Part shown: positions 27,203 through 36,566 of the stretch, piece after piece | Layout of the letters: each line of letters opens with the position of its first letter | How positions within the stretch are numbered: position 1 is the stretch's first letter | Source: Verrucomicrobiaceae bacterium | GTDB taxonomy: Bacteria > Verrucomicrobiota > Verrucomicrobiia > Verrucomicrobiales > Akkermansiaceae | NCBI GenBank assembly: GCA_027484055.1 | Contig: JAIXQH010000027.1 | Span: 1-64,000, forward strand | Length of the DNA stretch: 64,000 nt | Direction of reading: 5' to 3' | Notes under the pieces: generated by a model | What the model saw: the letters and a program-made list of their open reading frames with translations, nothing else | Told to the model about the DNA's origin: nothing | Databases searched by the model: none | Translations under genes and position numbers: made by a program

Positions 27203-27952
27203 TCAGGAGACTTCCTTGAGCGAGATTCGCCCGCGCTGCTTGGTTTCTGGGTCGTCCTTTTCTTGATTCGGCATGGCGAGACCTGCTTCTAAGAATCGCT
27301 TGGCTTCGGCTTTTTTCCCCATCATGGCGTAGGTGCGGCCGAGTTCGATGGTGTGGAGCAGGCGAGTCGGCTTGAGGGCGATGGCTTTTTTGAAGCACTT
27401 CACGGCCTCGTCATTCGAGGCGGCGGGGAGATCCCCATAGACCAAGCTGGCCAGCATCCGGGTGGTCCCGCCGATGTTGGCCAAGGCTTGGTGCCAACGC
27501 CCGAGTAGGTGCCAAGCGTAGTCGTTGGTCGGTTCCAGCGCGACGGCCTTTTCCGCAGCGGACTTGATCTTGCGAGAGACTTCGATTTGCTCCTTGTTGC
27601 TCAAAAATGGGGTGAGCTTGCCAAGGCAGATGGCCACACTGAGGTGCGGATCGCATTGGTCGGGAGCGATGGCCACGGCGCGCTCCGCGTAGGCCAGTGC
27701 CGTGCGGATGGAGGCCACTTTGTCCGCCTTGTCAGGGAGGTCGCTGATGCGGAGCGCATACTGGCGGGAGAGCTTCACGAGGAGATCGATATTTTTTGGC
27801 TCCAGTTTCTCCGCCGGGAGGTAGTATTTCAGGGCTTCTGCCGACTCGTTCTTCGCGTCATGGACATCCCCAGATTTCATGAGTTCCGCGAAATCAGCCG
27901 CGCAAGGGAGAGCGGTGCAGAGCGCGATGAAGGGGAGTAGAACAAATTTCAT
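27203..27952 (-). CDS. Secreted TPR protein, RMD1-like layout
   Basis: The 249-residue protein starts with a signal peptide (MKFVLLPFIALCTALPCAA). The rest is helical repeats of TPR type, for example AEALKYYLPAEKLEPKNIDLL, YAERAVAIAPDQCDPHLSVA, AEKAVALEPTNDYAWHLLGRW and AVKCFKKAIALKPTRLLHTIELG. The WHLLGRW pattern recalls regulator-of-microtubule-dynamics-like proteins, by layout only. It is probably a periplasmic scaffold. It is divergent from the branching enzyme gene at 28038. Confidence 0.8.
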   Translation of the reverse strand: MKFVLLPFIALCTALPCAADFAELMKSGDVHDAKNESAEALKYYLPAEKLEPKNIDLLVKLSRQYALRISDLPDKADKVASIRTALAYAERAVAIAPDQCDPHLSVAICLGKLTPFLSNKEQIEVSRKIKSAAEKAVALEPTNDYAWHLLGRWHQALANIGGTTRMLASLVYGDLPAASNDEAVKCFKKAIALKPTRLLHTIELGRTYAMMGKKAEAKRFLEAGLAMPNQEKDDPETKQRGRISLKEVS

Positions 27953-28037
27953 GAAGCATACTTAGCGTTAAAATTGGAAAAAGCCACTGGTGGATTTCGC
28001 TTCCCGCTGGGTGAATGAAGCTCCATCTTCTACCGCA

Positions 28038-30029
28038 ATGACAAAGGCTCCGAAACTTGTTCTCGACGATCCATGGCTGGAACCTCACCAAGCGGTCATC
28101 GAGCGGCGGATGCAGCAGTTTTCAGAAACCCTCGCCGACATCGAAGCACGCTCGAAGACGCTGGCCGCCTATGCCACGGGCCATAAAATCGCAGGCATTC
28201 ATTTCAATAGCGTCTCGCAGCTCTGGTGCATCCGTGAGTGGGCACCCGCCGCACAAGGGGTGTCGCTGATCGGCGATTTTAACAACTGGGACCGCGCGGC
28301 TCATCCACTCACGGCCACGGAGCAGGGTGTTTGGAAGTTGGATCTGCCCGCTGAGGCGTTGGCCCATGGGCAAAAAGTGAAGCTCCACATCATCGGGGCC
28401 GACGGCTCGCGACGCGACCGCATCCCCGCGTGCATCCGCCGCGCGGTGCAAGACCCGACAACGCATGATTACTGTGGGCAAATTTGGAATCCACCACAGC
28501 CGTATGTCTGGCAGCACCGCTTCAATCCGGCATCGATCACCGCACCTCTGATTTATGAGTCCCATGTCGGCATGGCCGGTGAGGAGCCGCGGGTTCACAC
28601 GTATCGTGAATTTGCCGACGCGATTTTACCCCGAGTGGCTCATGCGGGCTATAATACCCTCCAGCTCATGGCGGTGCAGGAGCATCCGTATTATGGCTCG
28701 TTCGGCTATCACGTATCTTCGTTTTTCGCCCCCTGCTCACGCTTCGGCACGCCGGAAGATTTGAAATATCTAATCGATACCGCCCACGGCTTGGGCATCG
28801 CGGTTCTGCTCGACGTGGTGCACTCGCATGCCGTGAAAAACATCGCCGAAGGGCTGAATGATTTTGACGGCTCCGGCCATCAGTACTTCCACAGCGGCCC
28901 TCTCGGAGATCACCCGGCATGGGACTCGAAATGCTTCGACTACGCCCGTCCAGAAGTGCGGCAGTTTCTCCTTTCTAATATCCGATACTGGTTAGAAGAA
29001 TTTCGGTTCGACGGTTTCCGCTTCGATGGCGTGACGTCGATGTTATATCATTCCCGAGGTATCAAAGCCTTTGGTAATTACGACGACTACTTTGGCAGCG
29101 ACTCGGATGATGCGGCGATTCTCTATCTCAAGCTGGCCTCCAAGCTGATCCAAGACCTCAAGCCCGGGGCGATCGCCATCGCTGAAGATATGTCTGGCAT
29201 GCCGGGACTTTGTCGCCCGCTGGATGAAGGTGGATTAGGGTTTTCCTATCGACTCGCCATGGGGATTCCGGACTACTGGATCAAACTGCTCAAACATAGC
29301 CGGGACGAGGATTGGGACATGGGCGAACTATGGGGAGTCCTCGCCAACCGCCGTCACGGTGAGTCGACCATCGCCTACGCAGAGAGCCATGACCAAGCGC
29401 TCGTCGGGGATAAGACGCTCGCCTTCCGGATGATGGATCAGGAAATGTACTGGCACATGGACCGGGCAGACACCAACGCCGTGGTGGAGCGTGGCATCGC
29501 CCTGCATAAGCTGATCCGCCTCGTCACTCTGGTGTTAGGCGGGGAGGGCTGGCTGAACTTCATGGGCAATGAATTCGGCCACCCCGAGTGGCTCGATTTC
29601 CCGCGTGAGGGAAATGGCTGGTCCTATCATTACTGCCGCCGCCAGTGGTCGTTGGTGGATAACCCTGAGCTGAAGTATGGTTGGCTGGCGGAGTTCGACC
29701 GGGACTTGATGCACTTTGCCACGCGTTTTTCCCTACTCACCACCCCGCCTGCACAGCTTCTGCACTTGGACGTAGGGCAGAATATCATCGTCGCCGAGCG
29801 GGCGAATTTAATCTTTGTGTTCAATTTTTCCGTCGCGAACTCGCTCTTCGACTATGCCTTCCATGTCCCCGGTCTAGAAACGCGAGAACTGGTGCTTGAT
29901 ACGGACCTGCCCACCATCGGCGGCCATGGTCGCGTGGACCATGCATTTGACTACCCCGTCGCGGCGGATGGGGTCATGAAGATCTACACACCATCCCGAA
30001 GCGGACTGGTTTATTCGAAAAAATCATGA
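28038..30029 (+). CDS. 1,4-alpha-glucan branching enzyme, eukaryote-type (GH13_8)
   Basis: The 663-residue protein has an N-terminal CBM48-like domain (GVSLIGDFNNWDRAAHPL), then a GH13 barrel with catalytic Asp in GFRFDGVTSM, Glu in AIAEDMSGMPG and Asp in ESHDQALVGDK. EGGLGFSYRLAMGIPDYWI is typical of the eukaryote-like subfamily rather than the GlgB type. It makes alpha-1,6 branches in glycogen. The ATG at 28038 (MTKAPKLVLDDPWLEPH) fits the family start. Its stop overlaps the next gene's ATG (ATGA), which implies translational coupling to a GspF-like protein. Confidence 0.9.
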   Translation: MTKAPKLVLDDPWLEPHQAVIERRMQQFSETLADIEARSKTLAAYATGHKIAGIHFNSVSQLWCIREWAPAAQGVSLIGDFNNWDRAAHPLTATEQGVWKLDLPAEALAHGQKVKLHIIGADGSRRDRIPACIRRAVQDPTTHDYCGQIWNPPQPYVWQHRFNPASITAPLIYESHVGMAGEEPRVHTYREFADAILPRVAHAGYNTLQLMAVQEHPYYGSFGYHVSSFFAPCSRFGTPEDLKYLIDTAHGLGIAVLLDVVHSHAVKNIAEGLNDFDGSGHQYFHSGPLGDHPAWDSKCFDYARPEVRQFLLSNIRYWLEEFRFDGFRFDGVTSMLYHSRGIKAFGNYDDYFGSDSDDAAILYLKLASKLIQDLKPGAIAIAEDMSGMPGLCRPLDEGGLGFSYRLAMGIPDYWIKLLKHSRDEDWDMGELWGVLANRRHGESTIAYAESHDQALVGDKTLAFRMMDQEMYWHMDRADTNAVVERGIALHKLIRLVTLVLGGEGWLNFMGNEFGHPEWLDFPREGNGWSYHYCRRQWSLVDNPELKYGWLAEFDRDLMHFATRFSLLTTPPAQLLHLDVGQNIIVAERANLIFVFNFSVANSLFDYAFHVPGLETRELVLDTDLPTIGGHGRVDHAFDYPVAADGVMKIYTPSRSGLVYSKKS

Positions 30030-31015
30030 TCTCCCAAGCCACCCACAAGCAGCTATTTTATACGGAGATGGCCAAGCTGCTCGAAGCAGGCTTCGACATC
30101 CGAAAAGCCTCGCAAGTCCTGCTGGACACCAAGCTCCCTGCGGCCCAAGCCGCGATGTTGAAGGGCTTGAACGAAGGGCTCGCCGCAGGGCATTCCATCA
30201 CCGATTCCTTCAGCAGTGATCCGAAAATCATCTCAGAACTCGAGCGCAACCTCATCGGCGCGGGCGAGCGAGGCGGCAAGCTCGCGCCAGCCTTCCAACA
30301 CCTCGCGGACTACTACGCCATGGTGGCCTCCACCCGTGCGGAGGCGGTGAAGAGCATGATTTACCCGTTCGTTCTTCTTCACATGGGCCTCTTCATCGGC
30401 TCCGTCCCTGCGGGCATGATGAAAGGCGAGACGAGTGCTCAAATCCTCAGCACTGCGCTCTTGAGCCTGCTCGGACTCTATGCGGTTTTGCTATCGCTGT
30501 TTTTGGGAGCGCGGGCACTGCTGAAAGCCGCGCCGACATCTCCTCCACTCGACCGCTGGATCAATCGCTTACCATGGCTAGGTCAGGCACGGAAAAACAT
30601 GGCGATGGCTCGATTTTGCAAAGTCTATCATTCCTGCGTGCTCGCTGGGATCTCGATGGACGAGACGGTGAAACTCGCGGCCCAAGCCTCACAAAGCGGC
30701 GTCATCCGCGAGTCAGGAGCGCTCCTCTTACAGACGGCGAAATCAGGAAATCCTCTCGGTCCACACTTCCTTGCCGATACGGAATTCCCCAAGGCCTTCG
30801 CCAGATCCTACGCCACCGGCGAAGAAGCGGGTACACTCGATACCGATCTCGCCCGCTGGTCCAAGCGCTTCCAAGACGAGGCCGAGAAGAGCGCCAAGAC
30901 CCTCGCGGTAATGCTGCCGAAAGTGCTCTATTTCCTGATTCTCGGCTTCGTCGCTTGGCGGGTCATCGGGTTCTACGGAGCCTACTACTCTGGGCTGGAG
31001 CAAATTCAGGAGTAG
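30026..31015 (+). CDS. GspF/PilC-like type II secretion inner-membrane protein (orphan)
   Basis: The 329-residue protein has two GspF-type domains: residues about 8-125 (LFYTEMAKLLEAGFDIRKASQVL ... LIGAGERGGKL) and 190-300 (RFCKVYHSCVLAGISMDETVKLAA ... YATGEEAGTLD), each followed by hydrophobic helices. GspF/PilC proteins form the inner-membrane platform of type II secretion or type IV pilus machines. Normal length is about 400, so this is short. No gspE, gspD or pilin gene is nearby. It starts within the stop of the branching enzyme. Confidence 0.85.
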   Translation: MISQATHKQLFYTEMAKLLEAGFDIRKASQVLLDTKLPAAQAAMLKGLNEGLAAGHSITDSFSSDPKIISELERNLIGAGERGGKLAPAFQHLADYYAMVASTRAEAVKSMIYPFVLLHMGLFIGSVPAGMMKGETSAQILSTALLSLLGLYAVLLSLFLGARALLKAAPTSPPLDRWINRLPWLGQARKNMAMARFCKVYHSCVLAGISMDETVKLAAQASQSGVIRESGALLLQTAKSGNPLGPHFLADTEFPKAFARSYATGEEAGTLDTDLARWSKRFQDEAEKSAKTLAVMLPKVLYFLILGFVAWRVIGFYGAYYSGLEQIQE

Positions 31016-31107
31016 CTCCATCTCACTTGGAAAAAAATGTGATGGGCGAAAGAAGCCTTAGGCGAGCACGTATTTGAGCGATCCACGTCCCACCCTCGTC
31101 TTTTACC

Positions 31108-34104
31108 ATGCGCCGACTCCTCTTCACCACGCTAGCTTTCCTTTCTCTACCCCTTCACGCAGAACCTCAATGGATCTGGACGAGTCAAACGGCTAAAAAT
31201 GACGAAAAAGCCTCTTTCTCGAAAACCTTCACCGTCAGCGGTAAGGTGAAAAGCGCCCGACTCACCTTCACCTGCGACAACAGTGCAACCGCCTTCGTCA
31301 ATGGCCACAAAGTCGGGAAAAACCAGGACTGGAGCGAGCCTGCCAAAGAAAAAGTCACCGATCTCCTCAAGCCGGGCGAAAACGTCATGCGCTTCGATGC
31401 ACAAAACGCCGACTCCCTCGCCGGCTTCATCGCCACCCTCACCTACAAGCTCGAAGCGGGCGGGGAAGAGGTCACCATCGAAACCGGCGCAGATTGGCTC
31501 GCCTCCGAAACCGGTAGCACCGTGTCCAAGCCCGCCGTCATCGTTGCCAAATATGGCGACGATCCATGGGGTAAGGCCCTCATTCCTAAGTCGCAAGACA
31601 ACTCATCACTCCCAGACACCACCCAGATCCAAGTCCTGCCCGGCTTCAAAGCGGAACGGATTTACAGCGTTCCAAAAAACCAAGAAGGCTCATGGGTCGG
31701 CCTGACCGAAGACCCGAAAGGCCGCCTCATCGCCTGCGATCAATACGGCGGCATCTATCGGGTCACCGTCCCCGCCATCGGCTCCGAGGAAGAGACCCGA
31801 GTCGAGCCCCTCACCCTACCCCTCGGCCCGAACGGCGAAACGATCGGTGGCGCACACGGCTTGCTCTACGCCTTCGACTCACTCTACCTCATGAACAACG
31901 AGTTCAAAGGGAAAGGCCTCTGGCGCTTGAAAGACACCAACGGCGACGACCGCTACGACAAGGCTGAATACCTCATCCCCCTCGACGGAGGCAGCGAGCA
32001 CGGTGTTCATAGCCTCGCCCTATCCCCAGACGGGAAATCCATTTTCTTCGTCGATGGTAACCACAGCAAGCTGCCGAACGAAATCGCGGTGAATCACATC
32101 GTCGCCATGGGTGAGGATCATCTCATCCCTCGCATGTGGGATCCGAACGGCCACGCAAAAGATATCCTCGCGCCCGGTGGCTACATCTGTAAATGCGATC
32201 CAGATGGGAAAAACATCGAACTCTTCGCCGGTGGATTTCGCAATCAATACGACATCTCCTTCGACGCCAACGGCGAGCTCTTTTCCTACGACTCCGACAT
32301 GGAGTGGGACATGGGCACCCCCTGGTATATGCCCACCCGCATCAACCATGTCGTCAGCGGTGGCGACTACGGCTGGCGCTCTGGCTCCGGCCGCTGGCCC
32401 GCCTACTATGAAGATTCGCTCCCCGCCACCGTGGACATCGGGCCTGGATCTCCTACCGGTTCTATCTTCGGCACCGGCGCTAAATTTCCGGCCAAATACC
32501 AGCGCGCCATGTTTGCCCTCGACTGGACCTACGGCACGATGTGGGCCATTCATAACGTGCCAGACGGCGCGAGCTTCAAGTCCGTGAAAGAAGAATTCGT
32601 CGCCGGTAAGCCCATGCCCTTTACTGACGCCATCATTCGCAAGGAAGACGGAGCCATGTATTTCACCATCGGTGGCCGCAGAAGCCAAGCCGCCCTTTAC
32701 CGCGTCACCTACACTGGCAGCGAGTCCACGGAACCCGCCCCCCTCATCAAGCCTACCCCAGAAACCAAACTCCGCCGCCTGCTTGAGTCCGGCACCCCGG
32801 AATCCCTCACCCAAGCATGGTCGAACCTTTCCAACAAAGACCGCTTCATCCGCTTCGCCGCCCGCGCCGCCATTGAACGCCAGCCCGTGGCAAAATGGAC
32901 CGAAAAAGCACTCGCCGAAACGGACCCAGAAGCCTCCATCACCGCCCTAATCGCCCTAGCCCGCCTCGGTGACAAGGCCCTCCAGCCGCGCCTCTTCGTC
33001 GCCCTCGGCCGTCTCGACTTCGCGACGCTGCCCAAAGACCTCCGCCTCCCTTACCTCCGCGCCTGGCAGCTCACCTTCATCCGCATGGGCAAGCCAAGTC
33101 CTGATGTTTGTGAAAAAATCGCCCAGCGCTTCGAGCCCCATTTCCCCCACAAAGACGCCATCGTCAGCCGTGAGCTACTCTCCCTTCTCGTTTTCCTCGA
33201 CTCGAAAACCATCGTCGCCAAGGCCGTCCCGCTGCTTGCCACCGTCCAAGACTCAGACATCACCCTCACCAGCGACTCTGTGCTCGCCAGAAACGATCGC
33301 TACTCCAGGGCCGTCGCGGGGATGCACGGCACACACCCGAATCGCCAAGCCATCTTCTATGCCAATGCCCTCCGCGAAGCCCGCGTCGGCTGGACTCCCG
33401 AACTCCAGAAAACCTTCTTCAGTTGGTTCCCGACCACCGCCGAGTGGAATGGTGGAAATAGCTTCCGCAAATACATCGACGTGATCCGCAAAAACGCCCT
33501 GGCCAACTGCGTCACCGACCCCGCCGAGCGCACGGCCCTCTACACCCTCTCCACCACCATCGCGCCGAGCGCCACCGTCCCCATCGTCGCCCCCAAAGGC
33601 CCGGGGAAAAACTACACCACCGACGAGATCGTCGCCCTCGCCGAAGCCGGCCTTAAAAAGCGCAACTTCGAGCAAGGCAAAGCCATGTTCTCCTCCATCC
33701 TCTGCATCAACTGCCACCACTTTGGCAGCCAAGGCGGCAACACCGGTCCAGACCTCACCGGTGCAGGAAATCGCTACACCATCCGCGACCTCACCGAGAA
33801 CATCACCCAGCCCTCAAAGGTCATCAGCGACCAGTACCCCAGCGAAATCATCACCCTCAAAAACGGCCAATCCATCATTGGCCGTGTCGTCGTGGAGGAA
33901 AATAACGTGCTCTCCGTCATGACCAGTGCCTTCGCCCCGAACGCCCTCACCAACGTCGCCGATGCCGACATCACCGACCGCAAGCCCAACCCCGTCTCCA
34001 TGATGCCACCTGGCCTGCTAAATGCTCTCAACCCCGACGAATTGCTCGATCTCTACGCCTACCTCCTCTCCGGCGGAAATCCCGATGACTCCCGGTTTAA
34101 ATAG
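31108..34104 (+). CDS. PVC-type dehydrogenase: beta-propeller, HEAT-like and cytochrome c domains
   Basis: The 998-residue protein has a signal peptide (residues 1-18), an N-terminal beta-sandwich (FSKTFTVSGKVKSARLTFTCDN, a galactose-binding-like module), a propeller (about 170-540, with GSWVGLTEDPKGRLIACD), helical repeats (about 560-830) and a haem-c domain with CINCHHFGSQGGNTGPDLTG near residue 870. This is the layout of the large secreted dehydrogenase-like proteins abundant in planctomycetes and verrucomicrobia. Probably a periplasmic oxidoreductase on carbohydrates; substrate unknown. The start is ATG at 31108. Confidence 0.88.
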   Translation: MRRLLFTTLAFLSLPLHAEPQWIWTSQTAKNDEKASFSKTFTVSGKVKSARLTFTCDNSATAFVNGHKVGKNQDWSEPAKEKVTDLLKPGENVMRFDAQNADSLAGFIATLTYKLEAGGEEVTIETGADWLASETGSTVSKPAVIVAKYGDDPWGKALIPKSQDNSSLPDTTQIQVLPGFKAERIYSVPKNQEGSWVGLTEDPKGRLIACDQYGGIYRVTVPAIGSEEETRVEPLTLPLGPNGETIGGAHGLLYAFDSLYLMNNEFKGKGLWRLKDTNGDDRYDKAEYLIPLDGGSEHGVHSLALSPDGKSIFFVDGNHSKLPNEIAVNHIVAMGEDHLIPRMWDPNGHAKDILAPGGYICKCDPDGKNIELFAGGFRNQYDISFDANGELFSYDSDMEWDMGTPWYMPTRINHVVSGGDYGWRSGSGRWPAYYEDSLPATVDIGPGSPTGSIFGTGAKFPAKYQRAMFALDWTYGTMWAIHNVPDGASFKSVKEEFVAGKPMPFTDAIIRKEDGAMYFTIGGRRSQAALYRVTYTGSESTEPAPLIKPTPETKLRRLLESGTPESLTQAWSNLSNKDRFIRFAARAAIERQPVAKWTEKALAETDPEASITALIALARLGDKALQPRLFVALGRLDFATLPKDLRLPYLRAWQLTFIRMGKPSPDVCEKIAQRFEPHFPHKDAIVSRELLSLLVFLDSKTIVAKAVPLLATVQDSDITLTSDSVLARNDRYSRAVAGMHGTHPNRQAIFYANALREARVGWTPELQKTFFSWFPTTAEWNGGNSFRKYIDVIRKNALANCVTDPAERTALYTLSTTIAPSATVPIVAPKGPGKNYTTDEIVALAEAGLKKRNFEQGKAMFSSILCINCHHFGSQGGNTGPDLTGAGNRYTIRDLTENITQPSKVISDQYPSEIITLKNGQSIIGRVVVEENNVLSVMTSAFAPNALTNVADADITDRKPNPVSMMPPGLLNALNPDELLDLYAYLLSGGNPDDSRFK

Positions 34105-34534
34105 AACGCTCGCCAAGCGTCCTCCCAGCCTCCCTCCACGGTGTGATTCACCCGCGCCGGGGGAGCGTCTTTCCACAGCCTACCGCTACCACCTCAGGAG
34201 CCATCCTCTGAAATGCCCCACCTGCCGGGCCGATGCGTGGCTGCCATACCCATTGATTCGCTCCGCCACCATGCAGACGCGCCTCCAGTGCCCACAATGC
34301 AAAGCCAAGTCCCAGTTCACCGAGTGCAGTTTCCGCAAGCTCGACGTGCTAGCACGGGTTCTAATCATCACCTTCACGCTCTATGTCTTCACCGACTTCT
34401 TCTTTTTTCAGAAAAAAGCCATGTGGGATCTCGACTCCATGCGGTTAATTCTAGCGTTTTATGCGATCCGCAGCTGTTTTGAAAAACGGAAGAGGCCCTA
34501 CCTCAAACTTACCCCGCTGCCCTCCAATCTGTAG
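34085..34534 (+). CDS. Small zinc-ribbon membrane protein
   Basis: The 149-residue reading frame contains two CxxC pairs (LKCPTCRAD and LQCPQCKAK), consistent with a zinc ribbon, and one transmembrane segment (VLIITFTLYVFTDFFFF). The ATG at 34085 overlaps the end of the dehydrogenase gene by 20 bp. The first 40 residues look low in quality, so the true start may lie further on, for instance near the first CxxC. No family recognised. Confidence 0.5.
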   Translation: MTPGLNRTLAKRPPSLPPRCDSPAPGERLSTAYRYHLRSHPLKCPTCRADAWLPYPLIRSATMQTRLQCPQCKAKSQFTECSFRKLDVLARVLIITFTLYVFTDFFFFQKKAMWDLDSMRLILAFYAIRSCFEKRKRPYLKLTPLPSNL

Positions 34535-34933
34535 CGTCTCCTTGTCCCGGCATAGCTTCGCGAAGACGGATGACCGTCGCACTTAACTCTCTTCCGCCGG
34601 GGGCTTTGAACTCCAAGCCGTCCCGAAAGATGAAGAGAACCACCGATGCACGCGGATGAACACGGATGAGAGCGAAACTAAGGAGAAGCGACACTCCTGT
34701 CGCTTCAAAGCCATCTGTGACCATCACAGATCCTTTGAGGAACGAACTCGGCTCCCGACGGGCAAAACAAAAGCAAAAGATGCTTCATGCCGCTAAGTCA
34801 TAAACCACTTAAAATGACATGGGTAAGTCACTCTCGTTTAGATGATTAAGCCAGCCCCTTCCAAAAAATGATCGACCAACTCTCTTTTTCCCGCCATCAA
34901 ATGGCGGAACTAATTGTAATGTTCTACGAATAA
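34535..34933. repeat. Gene-free stretch holding a cluster of palindromic repeats
   Basis: No gene seen. It holds a unit with CACCGATGCACGCGGATG and ACACGGATG (34637-34669), a perfect hairpin GAAGCGACA (34685-34693)/TGTCGCTTC (34698-34706) with loop CTCC, a hairpin ATCTGTGA (34713-34720)/TCACAGAT (34724-34731), and CCGCCAT (34891-34897)/ATGGCGG (34901-34907). These look like dispersed REP-type elements between the dehydrogenase region and the lower-GC stretch that follows. Confidence 0.7.
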
Positions 34934-35473
34934 ATGAATGCTATGTTCACTGGTCTTCGCGCACCTATCTTAGCGCTATTTCTCTTCTATGGACTATCCA
35001 CCTCCCATGGCGCGCCAGAAGAGCACGACGTCGTGTTGCAGCTGATAGGATCTTTTGTTTGCGCCTCGATAATAGACAAAGCTGAGAAGGTCTTCGAAGC
35101 TCGGGATCTTACTGCAACCCTCAATCCCAAAAGCGAGACATTTGGAATGGTTCTCGATTCGCAGATTACCCAATCCAATTCTGAGTCGTTACGGAAGTTG
35201 AAAGCCGCGTTAGCAGACGGAGTCGAATGGCACAAGGGAAGCGTCAGTGCACTGGCGGAGAAGGGGGAAAAGCTTCTTATCTTTGTGGACAAGAATGGGT
35301 TTCCTCTTTTGGGGCTCTATAATGAGCAACGATGGGGAGAGAACCGATACCAACTCGCTAGGATCTCAAAGGAACTTAATGGTGGGTTTCGCTTAGCTGG
35401 AACCGTCCCAGTAAATGAACTGGACCAAACACGGAAGCATCCTCGCGATGTGCCTATAGTGTTCGAACCGTAA
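34934..35473 (+). CDS. Secreted protein of unknown function
   Basis: The 179-residue protein has a signal peptide (MFTGLRAPILALFLFYGLSTSHGA). The mature part has no motif I recognise; it includes KLLIFVDKNGFPLLGLYNEQRWGENRYQL, which looks like a beta-rich core. Base composition is lower in GC than the flanking genes, hinting at recent acquisition. It is the first of four same-direction lone genes at 34934-37448. The start ATG at 34934 could shift to the Met three residues on. Confidence 0.6.
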   Translation: MNAMFTGLRAPILALFLFYGLSTSHGAPEEHDVVLQLIGSFVCASIIDKAEKVFEARDLTATLNPKSETFGMVLDSQITQSNSESLRKLKAALADGVEWHKGSVSALAEKGEKLLIFVDKNGFPLLGLYNEQRWGENRYQLARISKELNGGFRLAGTVPVNELDQTRKHPRDVPIVFEP

Positions 35474-35504
35474 AGCCAAAAAAAGCAAAACAAGTCCAGA
35501 CACA

Positions 35505-35595
35505 GCAACCCCTATCAGCCGCCCTGTTTATATGATCTTCCGTAGTTTTAACCTCAATCCCGTGATCGACGCTCGCCCCCGCTGATAGCGGTTGC
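35505..35595. repeat. Large inverted repeat between accessory genes
   Basis: GCAACCCCTATCAGC (35505-35519) is the reverse complement of GCTGATAGCGGTTGC (35581-35595) apart from one mismatch. The right arm reappears in diverged form at 36187-36210 (CGATAGCGGGTGGCAGCGCTC) in the next intergenic gap. It may be a REP-type or cassette-type boundary. Core recombination motifs of integron attC sites are not evident here. Confidence 0.6.
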
Positions 35596-35624
35596 GTGCT
35601 CTTTGACGTTCTCCGAATATTTGA

Positions 35625-36143
35625 ATGCGACCATATCACTTAACACTATTCGCAATCACTTTCTCTATTCTTGCCGGTTTGAGCGAGGCGACTCCAGACT
35701 CCTCCGCGCCCAAGGAAACAATAGCCCAGGCCCAGAGAGGGGCGACGAAGAGAGCGGACTTTACGATCAAAGTGATCATCGAGAATGCGGGCAAAGAAGT
35801 GGCGAGCTATATCGCTTATCGAAGCGACTTCGTTGACAGGAAGGTGGATTGCACCGGTTCTCTCGCTCTCGACGACAACGGATACTGGAGAGCGCGAGTT
35901 GAGGCTGACATGAGTGACTCCGAGTTTTCATTCGTAAGAATCGATATTGATGATCTGAAGGCGTTCACAAGAGGGGCGGATGGTGTCGTTTCCCCAATTG
36001 TAATATTTTCGACCACATTGCAGTCAAGAGGACCCGGTGCCTATCTAATGGGCCAAGTTCAAGGCATGACAATCAAGGTCGAAATTTCCGAGACGGAACA
36101 AGCCTCGCTTGGACAACCCGCTACCCGCCCCTTGTCGAAATGA
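35625..36143 (+). CDS. Secreted protein of unknown function
   Basis: The 172-residue protein starts MRPYHLTLFAITFSILAGLSEA, a likely signal peptide. The mature part predicts a beta-rich fold (ADFTIKVIIENAGKEVASYIAYRSD ... GYWRARVEADMSDSEFSFVRIDIDD) of immunoglobulin-like character, with no catalytic motif. Lower GC than neighbours. It is one of four lone genes in an array with palindromes between them. No family recognised. Confidence 0.6.
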   Translation: MRPYHLTLFAITFSILAGLSEATPDSSAPKETIAQAQRGATKRADFTIKVIIENAGKEVASYIAYRSDFVDRKVDCTGSLALDDNGYWRARVEADMSDSEFSFVRIDIDDLKAFTRGADGVVSPIVIFSTTLQSRGPGAYLMGQVQGMTIKVEISETEQASLGQPATRPLSK

Positions 36144-36229
36144 CCCGCCTGAATACAACCCTCAAACCTGTTGCGGTTTGGCGCTCCCGATAGCGGGTGG
36201 CAGCGCTCATCATTAAACAGAAATAGAAA

Positions 36230-36547
36230 ATGACGAATCACCAACCAGCAGAGTCGGACTGGAAGAGATTCAGAGCGATCGTTCCAGAATTGCGCGGACG
36301 CTATTTGAGCGGCCGGAACGCCGAGCTGATTGCGATATTCCAGAGCGAATCGTTGACACCGACTGAGAAGTTCTGGACAGCGAGTGAGCGTATCAAAGAG
36401 GTCGGTAGTATTCTTAGAAGCTGCCTTGATGATCACAGACGATCGACGATGATCCATGCTCTCAGGCTTATGGTTCATCACCAGATGATCACGGATGAGG
36501 ATTTGAACGGCTTTAGTGAAGAGCTTCGAGATCAGATCACATGCTGA
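36230..36547 (+). CDS. Small helical protein of unknown function
   Basis: The 105-residue protein has no signal peptide and looks alpha-helical and soluble (DWKRFRAIVPELRGRYLSGRNAELIAIF ... SLTPTEKFWTASERIKEVGSILRSCLDD). No nucleic-acid or enzyme motif stands out. It is the only cytosolic-looking member of the four-gene array. Its ATG at 36230 follows a short A-rich leader. Function unknown. Confidence 0.6.
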   Translation: MTNHQPAESDWKRFRAIVPELRGRYLSGRNAELIAIFQSESLTPTEKFWTASERIKEVGSILRSCLDDHRRSTMIHALRLMVHHQMITDEDLNGFSEELRDQITC

Positions 36548-36566
36548 CCGAGCACATGAAGAATTT

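Noticed and set aside
32020-32814. 264-codon minus-strand frame in the PVC-type dehydrogenase gene
   Set aside because: Antisense to a gene with clear domains; Gly/Val-rich mirror composition.
35474-35624. Integron attC site in the first array gap
   Set aside because: A good inverted repeat is present, but neither RYYYAAC nor GTTRRRY flanks it in the right positions.
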